The position numbers were made by a program, and so were the translations under genes. From the NCBI GenBank assembly GCA_037441725.1, contig JBBIRT010000025.1, positions 1 through 28,451 on the forward strand: 28,451 nt of DNA, written 5' to 3'. Source of the stretch: JBBIRT01 sp037441725. Its GTDB lineage: Bacteria; Desulfobacterota; BSN033; UBA1163. This document shows, piece by piece, positions 16,714-24,946 of this stretch. The first letter of the stretch is position 1. Each line of letters starts with the position of its first letter. The notes under the pieces are model-generated. The model was not told the origin of the DNA, ran no database searches, and was given only the letters and a program-made list of their open reading frames with translations.

Positions 16714-17847
16714 ATGAAACATCGCCTAAAAAAATCATTTTTAAGTTTATTATCCTTTTTAATAATGATGGGATGTTTCTATTACGGATATCTCATAATG
16801 GCTTATGCCAACGAGTGGAGGCAGGCGATTGAACCATGGAAATGGAGTTTTCCGAGAGACCATGGAGCCCACAAAGATTTCCGAACCGAATGGTGGTATT
16901 TTACGGGGAACCTGAGAGAGGCTTCAGGGAAACGGTTTGGATATCAACTCACTTTCTTTCGACAGGGGATCTTCCCAAAAGTAAAAGATCAGAATCAGCC
17001 ATGGTCCATCCGTGATGTCTACCTCGGCCATTTTACATTGACCGATGTCTCGGGGGGTCAATTCTGGTATGCTGAGCGTGCTTCCCGCAAAGGTCCAGGC
17101 CTCTCAGGAGCAAATGAGAGGGGTGTTAAGGTTTGGCTCCTCAATTGGGAGGCAAACATGGAGGATAAAAAGATCAATTTAAGAGCCAGGCATCAAGACA
17201 TGGACCTTTCTTTAATCCTTACACCCAGAAAGCCATTGATCTTTCATGGTCAGAATGGTCTGAGTCAAAAGGGATCCATGAAAGGTCAAGCCTCATACTA
17301 TTTTTCTTATACCGATCTTGAAGTGAGGGGAAGGATTAAAACCCCTCTCTCTCCGAAACCTTTCCCAGTGAATGGGATCAGTTGGCATGATCACGAGTTT
17401 GGCTCCAATCAACTTACTTTAGATCAGGTGGGTTGGGATTGGTTCAGCCTCCACCTCTCGGATGGTCAAGATCTGATGATCTATTTCCTCCGCCGAAAGG
17501 ATGGGACCATGGAACCCTCCTCTTCCGGAACACTGGTTAAACCCATAGGCAACCCCTCTCACCTCAGACTCTCCGATATCCACCTTGAAGTCCTTGACTA
17601 TTGGAGGAGTCCAAAAAGCGGAGGAAGATACCCAAGCCGATGGAGGATCAATCTCCCAAAGGCCAGGATAGAGATTGAGATCAGCTCCCTTGTCCCTTCT
17701 CAGGAACTGTTCACAGAGGGCTCCACGGGTGTCATCTATTGGGAGGGTGCAGTTGCGGGAAAGGGAATCGCCAGAGATAGACCCATCACCTGTGAAGGTT
17801 ATGCGGAATTGACGGGTTATGCAGGAAGCTTGGGAGAACTCTTTTAA
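16714..17847 (+). CDS. AttH/CrtC-type secreted lipocalin-like protein (COG5621)
   Basis: A 377-residue exported protein, with hydrophobic residues about 8-32 acting as signal or anchor. Family motifs of the AttH/CrtC (hydroxyneurosporene synthase-like, lipocalin_9) group are clear: HKDFRTEWWYFTGNL near residue 56, LTFFRQGIF, the central GISWHDHEFGSNQL, and QVGWDWFSLHLSDGQDLMIY. In Agrobacterium-type att operons AttH is encoded with an ATPase and FtsX permeases, exactly the order here, so it probably receives or carries the exported lipid-like substrate. The ATG at 16714 is preferred over a TTG at 16690. The Shine-Dalgarno is weak and the upstream region holds a large inverted repeat, so translation may be controlled by structure. 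Confidence 0.82.
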   Translation: MKHRLKKSFLSLLSFLIMMGCFYYGYLIMAYANEWRQAIEPWKWSFPRDHGAHKDFRTEWWYFTGNLREASGKRFGYQLTFFRQGIFPKVKDQNQPWSIRDVYLGHFTLTDVSGGQFWYAERASRKGPGLSGANERGVKVWLLNWEANMEDKKINLRARHQDMDLSLILTPRKPLIFHGQNGLSQKGSMKGQASYYFSYTDLEVRGRIKTPLSPKPFPVNGISWHDHEFGSNQLTLDQVGWDWFSLHLSDGQDLMIYFLRRKDGTMEPSSSGTLVKPIGNPSHLRLSDIHLEVLDYWRSPKSGGRYPSRWRINLPKARIEIEISSLVPSQELFTEGSTGVIYWEGAVAGKGIARDRPITCEGYAELTGYAGSLGELF

Positions 17848-17903
17848 CTCAACCCGGGCCTTAACCCTGTGCAAGCTGGAAAGGGGAAAGGTTTATCCCC
17901 ACT

Positions 17904-17930
17904 GGTTGGAGTGGGACAACCTTTTTTTTT
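17904..17930 (+). terminator. Rho-independent terminator of the exporter operon
   Basis: GGTTG and CAACC pair around an 8-base loop and are followed by a run of nine T. An alternative pairing of TCCCCACT with AGTGGGA just upstream is also possible. It lies 57 bases after the AttH-like stop codon and just before the second MITE. Confidence 0.78.
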
Positions 17931-17944
17931 CTAACTTATTACAA

Positions 17945-18191
17945 CCTAAATTGAGCGATAACTTTGCAGCCGAGTCTTACCGACCTATTTCACAAGGAAG
18001 GCAGAGAGTCCTCAAATCCTTTTAGAATGCGATATGCTGAAGATCTGGGCCATGAACCTTAAACTTTCAATAAACAGGTGATGATTGAACTGACCCCATG
18101 GTTGATTCAATCGATCAAAGGTGATCGCTCTAAAAGGCTTTTCGGCCTCTCTGTCTTCCTTGCGAAGGGGAATAAAATCACTCAATTTAGG
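17945..18191. mobile_element. MITE copy 2 (247 bp, TSD TACAA)
   Basis: Same element as at 9260-9506: identical length, same orientation, CCTAAATTGAGCGAT at the left end and ATCACTCAATTTAGG at the right end, with about eight substitutions between the copies. It is flanked by the direct repeat TACAA at 17940-17944 and 18192-18196, which differs from the TTAAA of copy 1. Two different duplications flanking the same boundaries show independent insertion. It sits between the exporter terminator and the 3' end of the Fur-family gene. Confidence 0.9.
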
Positions 18192-18198
18192 TACAACA

Positions 18199-18648
18199 TT
18201 ATTTGCTCTCCCGACAGCTATTGCAAATGCCCTCTAAGACAACTCTGATTTTGTTTACAAAGAATTTTTCTGGTATTTCTTTTGGAATTTCTAACTGGTT
18301 ATATTTTTTATGATAAAAATCTATGATTTCGCCACACCTGATACAGCGAAGATGATGATGCTGCTCGGCATTCGGATCAAATCTTCTTACACTACCAGAT
18401 CCCTCTACAATTTGAATCAATCCCATCTCTGCAAAAGTGAGAAGGGTTCTATTGACGGTATCAAAAGATATGGTTGGATGGGTCTCCCTTATATTTTTAT
18501 AAATGGCTTCAGCCGATGGATGATTAAAGGAATTTAAAACTTCTTGATAGATGGCAATTCTTTGGGGTGTAATTTTTAGACCAAAGGTTTTACACTTCTT
18601 TATAAATTCATCTAAACTTTTTTTTACCATTGACTTTCCATTTTTCAT
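18199..18648 (-). CDS. perR: Fur-family metalloregulator, PerR-like
   Basis: A 149-residue Fur-superfamily repressor. The N-terminal winged helix has GLKITPQRIAIYQEVL and HPSAEAIYKNI, with ISFDTVNRTLLTF as recognition helix. The C-terminal metal-binding dimerisation domain has FDPNAEQHHHLRCIRCGEIIDF and a final CNSC, giving two CxxC pairs for structural zinc. It lies head-to-head with katG, 148 bases away, as PerR genes often do with peroxide-defence genes. An AT-rich palindrome sits between them. PerR rather than Fur is inferred from this context. The start could also be the Met six codons later. The katG partner is interrupted, so the regulon may be decaying. Confidence 0.87.
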   Translation of the reverse strand: MKNGKSMVKKSLDEFIKKCKTFGLKITPQRIAIYQEVLNSFNHPSAEAIYKNIRETHPTISFDTVNRTLLTFAEMGLIQIVEGSGSVRRFDPNAEQHHHLRCIRCGEIIDFYHKKYNQLEIPKEIPEKFFVNKIRVVLEGICNSCRESK

Positions 18649-18661
18649 TATGTTATATTCC

Positions 18662-18681
18662 TAAATAATAATTATTACTAA
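18662..18681. promoter_or_regulatory. Candidate Fur/PerR operator between perR-like gene and katG
   Basis: The perfect 12-base palindrome TAATAATTATTA (18666-18677) is extended by further symmetric matches on both sides. Fur and PerR boxes are AT-rich inverted repeats of this type. It lies 14-18 bases upstream of the regulator's ATG and about 115 bases before katG, suggesting autoregulation and control of the divergent catalase gene. Confidence 0.55.
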
Positions 18682-18796
18682 TTTGTAAAAATCCTTACTA
18701 TCAAATCGTAACATTTTGATGAAATTGTTACAAGTTTTTTAAACGAAAAGGTTATCCTATTATTAGATGAATCAAAACGGGTCAAGGAGGTGGATC

Positions 18797-20965
18797 ATGG
18801 AAAAGAAGGGTGAAAATGTAACAAAAAGATGGATTACGGATTGGTGGCCCAATAGGCTCAATTTGAAGGTGTTGCGTCAGAATGGTCCTCATTCCAATCC
18901 CTATGGACCGGATTATGACTATCCTAAAGAGTTTGAAGGCTTGGATCTTTCTGAGGTAAAGAAGGACCTGAAGGCCCTTATGACCCAATTCCAAGATTGG
19001 TGGCCGGCTGACTTTGGTCATTATGGCCCTTTATTTATTCGTATGGCTTGGCATAGTGCGGGGAGTTACAGAATTTATGATGGCCGGGGGGGTTCAAGGA
19101 CAGGCGATCTCCGTTTTCCACCGAGAATTGATTGGCCGGATAATATTAGTCTTGACAAAGCGATTCGATTACTTTGGCCCATTAAGCAAAAGTATGGTCG
19201 GAGGCTTTCCTGGGCTGATCTAATCATCTTAGCAGGTAATGTGGCTCTGGAGCACATGGGGGTAAAAACCCTCGGGTTTGGGGGTGGAAGAGAGGATATA
19301 TGGGAGCCTGATGAGAGTACAGACTGGGGTCCTGAATTGGAGATGTTATCTGGAAAAGAACGGTTTAAAGAAGGAGAGCTTGAAAAACCCTTTGCTGCAA
19401 CAGAGATGGGGCTTATCTATGTTAACCCAGAAGGTCCGGAGGGAAATCCTGATCCCATAGGGTCTGCCAAACAGATTAGAGTTGCCTTTACTCGTATGGG
19501 GATGAACGATGAAGAGACTGTAGCTTTAGTCGCAGGGGGCCATGCCTTTGGTAAGTGCCACGGTGCCTCCTCAGATACCTATATAGGTCCTGACCCTGAT
19601 TCTTCTCCAATTGAACAACAAGGACTGGGGTGGAGGAGTAGTTACAAGAGTGGAAAAGGTCCGGATACCTATACTTCAGGATTTGAGCTTGCTTGGTCTT
19701 CTACGCCTACAAAGTTTGGGATCAGTTACCTACAATTTTTATTTAATTAAGAGTGGGAATTGACTAAAAGTCCTGCTGCAAAGCATCAGTGGGTAGCTAA
19801 GAATCCTCCGCCGATCATCCCTGATGCTCATGATCCCAATAAGAAACATCCTCCGATGATGCTGACTGCAGATCTTGCTTTGAGATTTGATCCAGAATAT
19901 TCTAAAATCGCAAAACGTTTTCTTCAAAATCCAAAAGAATTTGAAGAGGCCTTTGCCAAGGCATGGTTTAAATTAATCCATCGTGATTTGGGCCCTCGTT
20001 CCTGTTACTTTGGGCCGGAGGTACCTGCTCAAGTCTTTGTCTGGCAGGATCCCCTACCTAAACGGAACTATGAGTTGATTGATCATCAGGATATTAAGCT
20101 ACTCAAAGAGAAAATTTTGGCTTCTGGTTTAAGTATCTCCCAGTTGGTTTACACTGCATGGTCATCTGCCTCTACCTACCGGAATTCCGATAGGCGTGGT
20201 GGGGCCAATGGAGCCCGTATTCGCCTTGCTCCTCAAAAAGATTGGGAGGTAAATCATCCTGAAGAGTTAGTTAAGATCCTCTCTATCTATGAAAAGATTC
20301 AACAGGAATTTAATGGACAACAAAGAAATGGAAAGAAGGTTTCGATAGCAGATTTAATTGTGCTTGGAGGGTGTACCGCTATTGAACTTGCCGCCAAAGA
20401 AGCAGGGCACGCGGTCACGGTTCCTTTTACCCCTGGAAGAGTGGATGCTACTCAAGAACAAACCGATCCCTCCTTTTATTCAGCGATGGAACCATTGGTG
20501 GATGGGTTTAGAAACTATATCAAGGATCCAAATAAAGTCAATGCAGAATATGCCCTCGTGGATAAGGCCCAACTGCTTTGTCTTACGGTTCCTGAATTGA
20601 CGGTTTTGGTAGGTGGGCTTAGGGTATTGGGAGCGAATTACCGTTACTCTAAGCAGGGTGTATTTACGGAAACCCCTGGTCTCCTTACTAACGATTTCTT
20701 TGTAAACCTTTTAGATATGGGGATAGAATGGCAACCAGCAGATGAGCATTCTTACCTATTCAAAGGGTACAACAGGAAATCAGGAGAATTGAAATGGACC
20801 GCCACAAGAGTAGATTTAATTTTTGGACATCACAGTGAATTGCGGGCGATTGCAGAAGTGTATGGGGCCTCAGATGGTAAAGAAAAATTTGTGAGAGATT
20901 TCATAAAAGCTTGGAGTAAAGTCATGGACTTGGACCGCTTCGATATAAAAAGGGAAAGATCATAA
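18797..20965 (+). pseudogene. katG: Catalase-peroxidase KatG interrupted by one in-frame TAA
   Basis: A 723-codon catalase-peroxidase reading frame with a single ochre codon at 19748-19750 (codon 318) and no frameshift. The N-terminal haem domain is complete in its key residues: W85-H86 in RMAWHSAGSYR, Y208 in LIYVNPEGP, M234 for the Trp-Tyr-Met adduct, H249 in AGGHAFGKCHG and W300. The frame resumes with EWELTKSPAAKHQW. Known KatG proteins read LFGYEWELTKSPAGA or similar there, so TAA replaces a Tyr codon by one base change. AAGGAGG precedes the ATG at 18797. Downstream the C-terminal domain is intact. It is either a recent pseudogene, a sequencing error or a split gene. A TTG at 19760 could start a separate C-terminal piece. 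Confidence 0.88.
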
Positions 20966-21029
20966 CAGGACTCAGTATAGGGTTGCCTGAGTGGTAATCT
21001 GAACTTACCATCAGGAGTATTGAATAAAA

Positions 21030-21069
21030 AATCCCCTCTGCCTCTTTTTCTAAAGAGGCAGAGGGGATT
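21030..21069 (-). terminator. Strong hairpin terminator of the radical SAM locus
   Basis: A perfect 18-bp stem (AATCCCCTCTGCCTCTTT with its complement) around a 4-base loop. Read on the minus strand the hairpin is followed by TTTTTATTC, a usable U-tract, so it ends the peptide/maturase transcript. On the plus strand no T-run follows, although it may also protect the katG transcript end. Confidence 0.82.
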
Positions 21070-21084
21070 CCATTGCTCACGAAG

Positions 21085-21163
21085 CCTTCGGACTTATGAT
21101 TTCCAAATAACGCTTTATGGTCTCAGAATGGATTCCCCTCTTCATGAGAGGAAGTCCGGAAGG
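21085..21163. repeat. Inverted repeat downstream of the candidate peptide gene
   Basis: CCTTCGGACTT (21085-21095) pairs with AAGTCCGGAAGG (21152-21163) with one bulged base, enclosing about 56 bases. Together with the terminator hairpin it gives the peptide mRNA a structured 3' end beginning 5 bases after the peptide stop codon. Confidence 0.55.
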
Positions 21164-21167
21164 TTTC

Positions 21168-21230
21168 TTAGCAGGATGCTTTACATTTACAAATTCCAGA
21201 GAACTTCTTAGCGACCTTTTTGATACTCAT
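21168..21230 (-). CDS. Candidate 20-residue Cys/Lys-rich RiPP precursor peptide
   Basis: A short frame reading MSIKKVAKKFSGICKCKASC. Its Shine-Dalgarno AGGAGGT lies 7-8 bases before the ATG and sits inside the 3' end of the radical SAM gene. The first 23 bases overlap that gene's end in another frame. The N-terminal half is basic and leader-like; the C-terminal half has Cys at 14, 16 and 20, with Ser and Gly, resembling a thioether-forming core. Tiny precursors next to or overlapping a radical SAM/SPASM maturase with a PqqD-like domain are the standard arrangement of RiPP loci. The precursor is unusually short, its modification is unknown and no family is recognised. A strong terminator follows. 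Confidence 0.66.
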   Translation of the reverse strand: MSIKKVAKKFSGICKCKASC

Positions 21231-22398
21231 TCTTCCCACCTCCTTTCATTACCCCTCGGGCATAACATTGATAGAGATCAGGTGAAAAATCATTCCCTTG
21301 AAGCTTTGCTCGATAACGACAGCCACCTCTGCACTCCTCAATCTCAAGACAATTGCAGGACAGTTCTTTTAATTGGATATGGGGAATCCGCTCCCAACAC
21401 ACCCGAAGCCCTTCATCAATCGACCCAACCGGTTCCTGAATAAAGAGTCCACATTTCGCCACTTTTCCATTACTCATTATAGCACAAAGATGGGCTCCAC
21501 AAGTAGAATTTTTTTCTGGGGTATGAAGTCCTCCCCCGTAACCATATTGAAGGTATGGGCCTGCTTCTGAAGGAGTGACCCATAAATCTTGACTCTCTTT
21601 CATCCTTCCGGAGAGACAGGGGACATCTACATTCCATTCCTTAACCTTTTTAGATTGGATGAAGGAGGCTAATTCCTCAAATTCAATTAAGTTTTTTTGA
21701 TGGATCATCGTTGCTACGGATACAGGGATATTGGCCTCTTGGAGGTGATCGATGGCTTGTAAGGTTTTTTCAAAGGTCCCCTGTCCTCGTAGAGATTCAT
21801 GACCTTTTTTCATCCCATCGAGGCTAATCTGTACCTCATGGACATGAAGTCGCTTTGCGACCTCTTTTGTAATCAAAGTCCCATTTGATAGCAGAACGGA
21901 ACGAAAAGAATATTTTCTTATGATCTCATTGATCTTCCAGAAATCAGGGTGAAGTAAGGGCTCTCCTCCAGACAGAAGAAGTCTCAGCCCTTGAATCTCT
22001 TCAAATTCTTTTAATACCTTTAAGACCCGGTCAAAAGGAAGATCTTGATGAAATCCATCCCCAATATAACAGTGGCGGCAACGAAGATTGCACCGATCGG
22101 TGATCTGGAACTCCAGATACCTCAGAGAGGGGATGGGCGAAGGAAATAGGATCATTTCTCTTTGGATTGGAGCCTCTGATTGAATCAGGAGATTTTCAGA
22201 GAGGCAGTATTGAATGAAGTCTTCCTCTTCTTTCCTGATTGAGATCCATTCACCTTGAGAGCATCTCAAAAGAAATTGATAGGCCTCTTCACTGAGCTCA
22301 TAAAGTTCATCATTTTCTATATCAAAAAGGTAGAGGTCTTCAAGCCTTTTAAGAGAGCAGTGGGGGGCAATCGCAAGAAACCCATTTTTACTGGACAT
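21208..22398 (-). CDS. Radical SAM/SPASM peptide maturase with PqqD-like N-terminus
   Basis: A 396-residue enzyme. Residues about 10-75 (DLYLFDIENDELYELSEEAYQF...) resemble a PqqD-like peptide-recognition element. The radical SAM core has C103, C107 and C110 in CNLRCRHC, with SGGEPLLHP near 143 and the ISLDG strand near 191. The C-terminal SPASM region has Cys at 300, 305, 316, 348, 350, 356, 360 and 378, enough for two auxiliary clusters. Such enzymes build thioether or C-C bonds in ribosomal peptides. The ATG at 22398 overlaps the upstream small Cys-protein stop in another frame (ATGTCCAGTAA); a TTG two codons earlier is less likely. Its 3' end carries the start of the candidate peptide gene. 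A truncated paralogue lies at 25480-25683. Confidence 0.86.
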   Translation of the reverse strand: MSSKNGFLAIAPHCSLKRLEDLYLFDIENDELYELSEEAYQFLLRCSQGEWISIRKEEEDFIQYCLSENLLIQSEAPIQREMILFPSPIPSLRYLEFQITDRCNLRCRHCYIGDGFHQDLPFDRVLKVLKEFEEIQGLRLLLSGGEPLLHPDFWKINEIIRKYSFRSVLLSNGTLITKEVAKRLHVHEVQISLDGMKKGHESLRGQGTFEKTLQAIDHLQEANIPVSVATMIHQKNLIEFEELASFIQSKKVKEWNVDVPCLSGRMKESQDLWVTPSEAGPYLQYGYGGGLHTPEKNSTCGAHLCAIMSNGKVAKCGLFIQEPVGSIDEGLRVCWERIPHIQLKELSCNCLEIEECRGGCRYRAKLQGNDFSPDLYQCYARGVMKGGGKNEYQKGR

Positions 22399-22550
22399 CT
22401 TCAATTTCTTTGGGGATAACAGTCCCCATTTGGAGAAGGCCTTCAGAATTGGATTTGATTAGCACCACACTCAAGGGCCTTATCAGGTTCTTTGTAGGAA
22501 TCATAATATTTACAAGTTAGGTTGACAAGAGAACCTTTATCCAAATCCAC
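22388..22550 (-). pseudogene. Small Cys protein gene of cassette copy 1, frameshifted
   Basis: From a GTG at 22550 it reads MDLDKGSLVNLTCKYYDSYK and on to ALECGANQI, then meets TGA at 22443-22445. A shift of frame near 22445-22454 restores EGLLQMGTVIPKEIEDVQ and a stop at 22388-22390. The intact homologue at 25667-25831 aligns along the whole length, so this copy has a net +1 (or +4) base lesion. The second Cys of the CxxC pair is also replaced by Tyr here. The restored stop overlaps the ATG of the radical SAM gene by 11 bases. Function is unknown; it is the fixed upstream partner of the maturase gene in both cassettes. Confidence 0.75.
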
Positions 22551-22565
22551 TCTCAAACTTTTTTA

Positions 22566-22594
22566 TTTATAATTTTTATTTAATGATAATTCAA
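22566..22594 (-). promoter_or_regulatory. Promoter of cassette copy 1 (TTGAAT-17-TATAAA)
   Basis: On the minus strand TTGAAT (22589-22594) and TATAAA (22566-22571) are exactly 17 bases apart, about 15 bases before the small Cys-protein start. The other cassette has the same two hexamers at the same spacing, which strengthens both calls. The rest of the region up to 22834 is AT-rich with no gene seen. Confidence 0.7.
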
Positions 22595-22834
22595 GACGAT
22601 CCAACCTTTGGATCATTGGTGTGGAAATGATTAGGATCGTGATATGAGAGATGAAAGAAGAGTCAGGAACAAGATTAGAGAAAACCTCATTATGAAAAAA
22701 TTAAGACTCGGCTGTCCTCATACACATGATGGAATATGTTAAGAAATGTGAACCCATCCAATTTTTTCTATTATCTATTATATGGTTATATGGGAAGGCT
22801 TGATATATAGCCATTTTATTGTAGGCTCATTCAT

Positions 22835-23061
22835 ATGAAGACCACATTAAACATCGATGATTCTGTTATGACGCATCGCAGACGAGAAGCTGCGCAACGG
22901 GGATATACCATGTCTGAACTAATGGAGACTGCCCTGCGCCTCCTACTTCGTTCTAAGAAAAAGAGGACGAACCTTCCCCCCTCCCAACGTTTAAGAGCGG
23001 AGGGCCACTCCTTGAGATCGCTGATCGTGATGCCCTCTATCAGGCTATGGAAGGTCGTTAA
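22835..23061 (+). pseudogene. vapB-type antitoxin gene, frameshifted
   Basis: The first 48 or so codons read as a type II antitoxin: MKTTLNIDDSVMTHRRREAA followed by YTMSELMETALRLLLRSKKK, a ribbon-helix-helix DNA-binding start. Near 22980-22990 the frame changes. The downstream frame reads SGGPLLEIADRDALYQAMEGR with a stop at 23059-23061, an expected antitoxin tail that ends right before the vapC remnant. A small indel in the C-rich stretch TTCCCCCCTCCC explains the break. Confidence 0.75.
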
Positions 23062-23066
23062 TATTC

Positions 23067-23495
23067 GTGGTCGATACAAACATCCTGATCTATGCAGCAG
23101 ATGAAGACTCAACGTTTCACAAGACATGTTATAAACTCCTCGAAGGATGGCGTATCCAATCCTCCGCATGGTAAGTGACATGGGCGATTTTGTATGAGTT
23201 CCTCCGTGTGAACATCCATCCCCGTGTGTTCTGAAAACCCTGGCTATCGTCACAGGCGTTGAGCTTCATCGAGGCTCTCCTCGCTTCGACCTCTCTTGGG
23301 ATCCTTATTACAACTGAACGGCATGCCAGTGTGCTCTCTGAAGTGATGAAAGAAGTACCTCATCTAAGTGGCAACTTAATGCATGACTTGCAGGCAGTTA
23401 CATTGATGCGTGAGCATGGCATTAAAAGAATCTATACCCGAGATACCGACTTCCACCGATTTCCCTTTATTGAACCAATTGATCCCATCACATAA
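23067..23495 (+). pseudogene. vapC-type PIN-domain toxin remnant with several lesions
   Basis: The start reads VVDTNILIYAADED, with the first conserved Asp of PIN-domain RNases, then HKTCYKLLEGWRIQ. An extra base near 23160 shifts the frame; a TAA at 23173-23175 interrupts it where TAT/TAC (Tyr) would be expected; a missing base near 23221 shifts it again; and TGA at 23232-23234 stands where CGA fits (VF-R-KPW). The last part, from 23259, is intact: ALSFIEALLAS, EVPHLSGNLMHDLQAV, with the late Asp in YTRDTDFHRFP. With at least four defects the toxin is dead. Confidence 0.8.
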
Positions 23496-23576
23496 TCATC
23501 TCAATATCCCAAAATGCAATCAACTTCTTGATTGGAAATGGATCAACTCATTCTATTCATTCCAACCCAATAGGTC

Positions 23577-24941
23577 TCAAAAGAACATATTTTTCTTGAG
23601 CAGGTTGATCTTTCTCACATATTGATCCGCATCAAACTTTCTTTTTAACCCCTTGTCATTCATATATCGTACATTTCCAAAGATCGGTCTTTCTCCCCAG
23701 GGTCGGTCATGTTTACCGAAACACCAGGCCACTCCCGCAAACCCATTAGGATCTCTTCCGTCCAGTTCATATTTGTTGTTCAAGTAAAGAGCCGAGCGGA
23801 AAGCCTCTTCAGGAGTTTTGCTCCATTCCAATATCTTCTTCCCCCAGTACATCCTCATATATCCGTGCATTTTGCCCTTGATGACCATCTCCTTCTGGGC
23901 GGCATTCCAGTAGGGGTCATGGGTCTGGGCTTGTTCAAGCTCTCTGAGGCCATAGAGGTAGGACCGCCTATCCTTTTGATGAATCCTTAATGTTTTCCTC
24001 GCCCATTCTGGAAGGGCTTCATAGGAATCGTATGTTGCATTATAGAACACAAAATTCATGCTCAATTCCCTTCGGATGATTAGTTCCTCAAGAAAGGCTT
24101 CGACCCCTGGACTCTTCGTCTTTTTGACCTCCAATGCAATCTTGAGAGGAGAGATCTGTCCAAAGTGGAGATAGGGACTCATCTGGGAGAGATAATCAAC
24201 GGTGGGATCATTTCTCAGTTCGGGATAGTGATCCAATTTTTCTTCTATAAAGACGTTCAGATGCCTCAGGGCTTCCTTCGTGCCACCTTTCAGAACCCCG
24301 ACCGGTTTGACACATCGGTCGATCCGAAGTCTGGAAAGAGAAAGCTCTATCGGCTCGACCGGAAACGATTCTACCTCCAATCCAATGGGATTCACCGCCT
24401 GATCGGCAGAGCTCAGGGGAATTAAAAATTGATTCAATCTCTTGTGAATCTTTGATCGGAGGGTGGCTGCTGAATACTCCTCTTTCTGTGAAACCTCTTC
24501 CACAGGAACCACGACGTCACTTTCAATCTGAATCAACGGGCAATCGATTCGGTCTGCGACCGTCTTTCTCCACTCGCGCTGTATCTTCAGATAACCCCGA
24601 TCCACGACAACGAGTGAAGCCTTTTGAGCCAATCGAATGGCTCCCTTTTCGGGAGATTGATGGAGGATGACCATCTCGATTCCTCTTCGTTGGAGAGCAT
24701 CCTTCGTCTCTCGAAGTCCTTCGAGCATAAAGGCATAATGTCTTTCATTGGCTTCGGGGAAATGATCGGTAATTCCGAAGAATACGATCACGGGCTGTCT
24801 CAATTCGTTGGCTTTGAGGAGGGCGTATTCAAGAGCATGATTATCATCAGCCCTCTGAGAAGCCTGCATCCAATAAAGGATGTAATCCCCTTTCTTGATC
24901 TCCTTCGAATTGAGTGCCTTGATTCTTTCTTTCTGAATCAT
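23577..24941 (-). CDS. phrB: Class II CPD photolyase (deoxyribodipyrimidine photo-lyase)
   Basis: A 454-residue photolyase of class II, the group shared with many eukaryotes. The N-terminal alpha/beta antenna domain starts DYILYWMQASQRADDNHALEYA. The FAD-binding C-terminal half has YLHFGQISPLKIA, EELIIRRELSMNF and the class II hallmark LYLNNKYELDGRDPNGFAGV with AWCFGKHDRPWGERPIFG following. It repairs UV-induced cyclobutane dimers using blue light and reduced FAD, so the cell is at least sometimes exposed to light. The ATG lies 5 bases after the tspO stop, so the genes are probably one unit. A YbgA-like gene nearby also fits, since YbgA-type genes accompany photolyases in other bacteria. Confidence 0.94.
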   Translation of the reverse strand: MIQKERIKALNSKEIKKGDYILYWMQASQRADDNHALEYALLKANELRQPVIVFFGITDHFPEANERHYAFMLEGLRETKDALQRRGIEMVILHQSPEKGAIRLAQKASLVVVDRGYLKIQREWRKTVADRIDCPLIQIESDVVVPVEEVSQKEEYSAATLRSKIHKRLNQFLIPLSSADQAVNPIGLEVESFPVEPIELSLSRLRIDRCVKPVGVLKGGTKEALRHLNVFIEEKLDHYPELRNDPTVDYLSQMSPYLHFGQISPLKIALEVKKTKSPGVEAFLEELIIRRELSMNFVFYNATYDSYEALPEWARKTLRIHQKDRRSYLYGLRELEQAQTHDPYWNAAQKEMVIKGKMHGYMRMYWGKKILEWSKTPEEAFRSALYLNNKYELDGRDPNGFAGVAWCFGKHDRPWGERPIFGNVRYMNDKGLKRKFDADQYVRKINLLKKNMFF

Positions 24942-24946
24942 CTGGT

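Noticed and set aside
19748..19750. Recoding of the katG stop as selenocysteine or pyrrolysine
   Set aside because: The codon is TAA. Selenocysteine uses TGA and pyrrolysine TAG, and the family has Tyr at this place.
22835..23495. A working VapBC toxin-antitoxin module
   Set aside because: Both frames are broken more than once, so no full-length product can be made.
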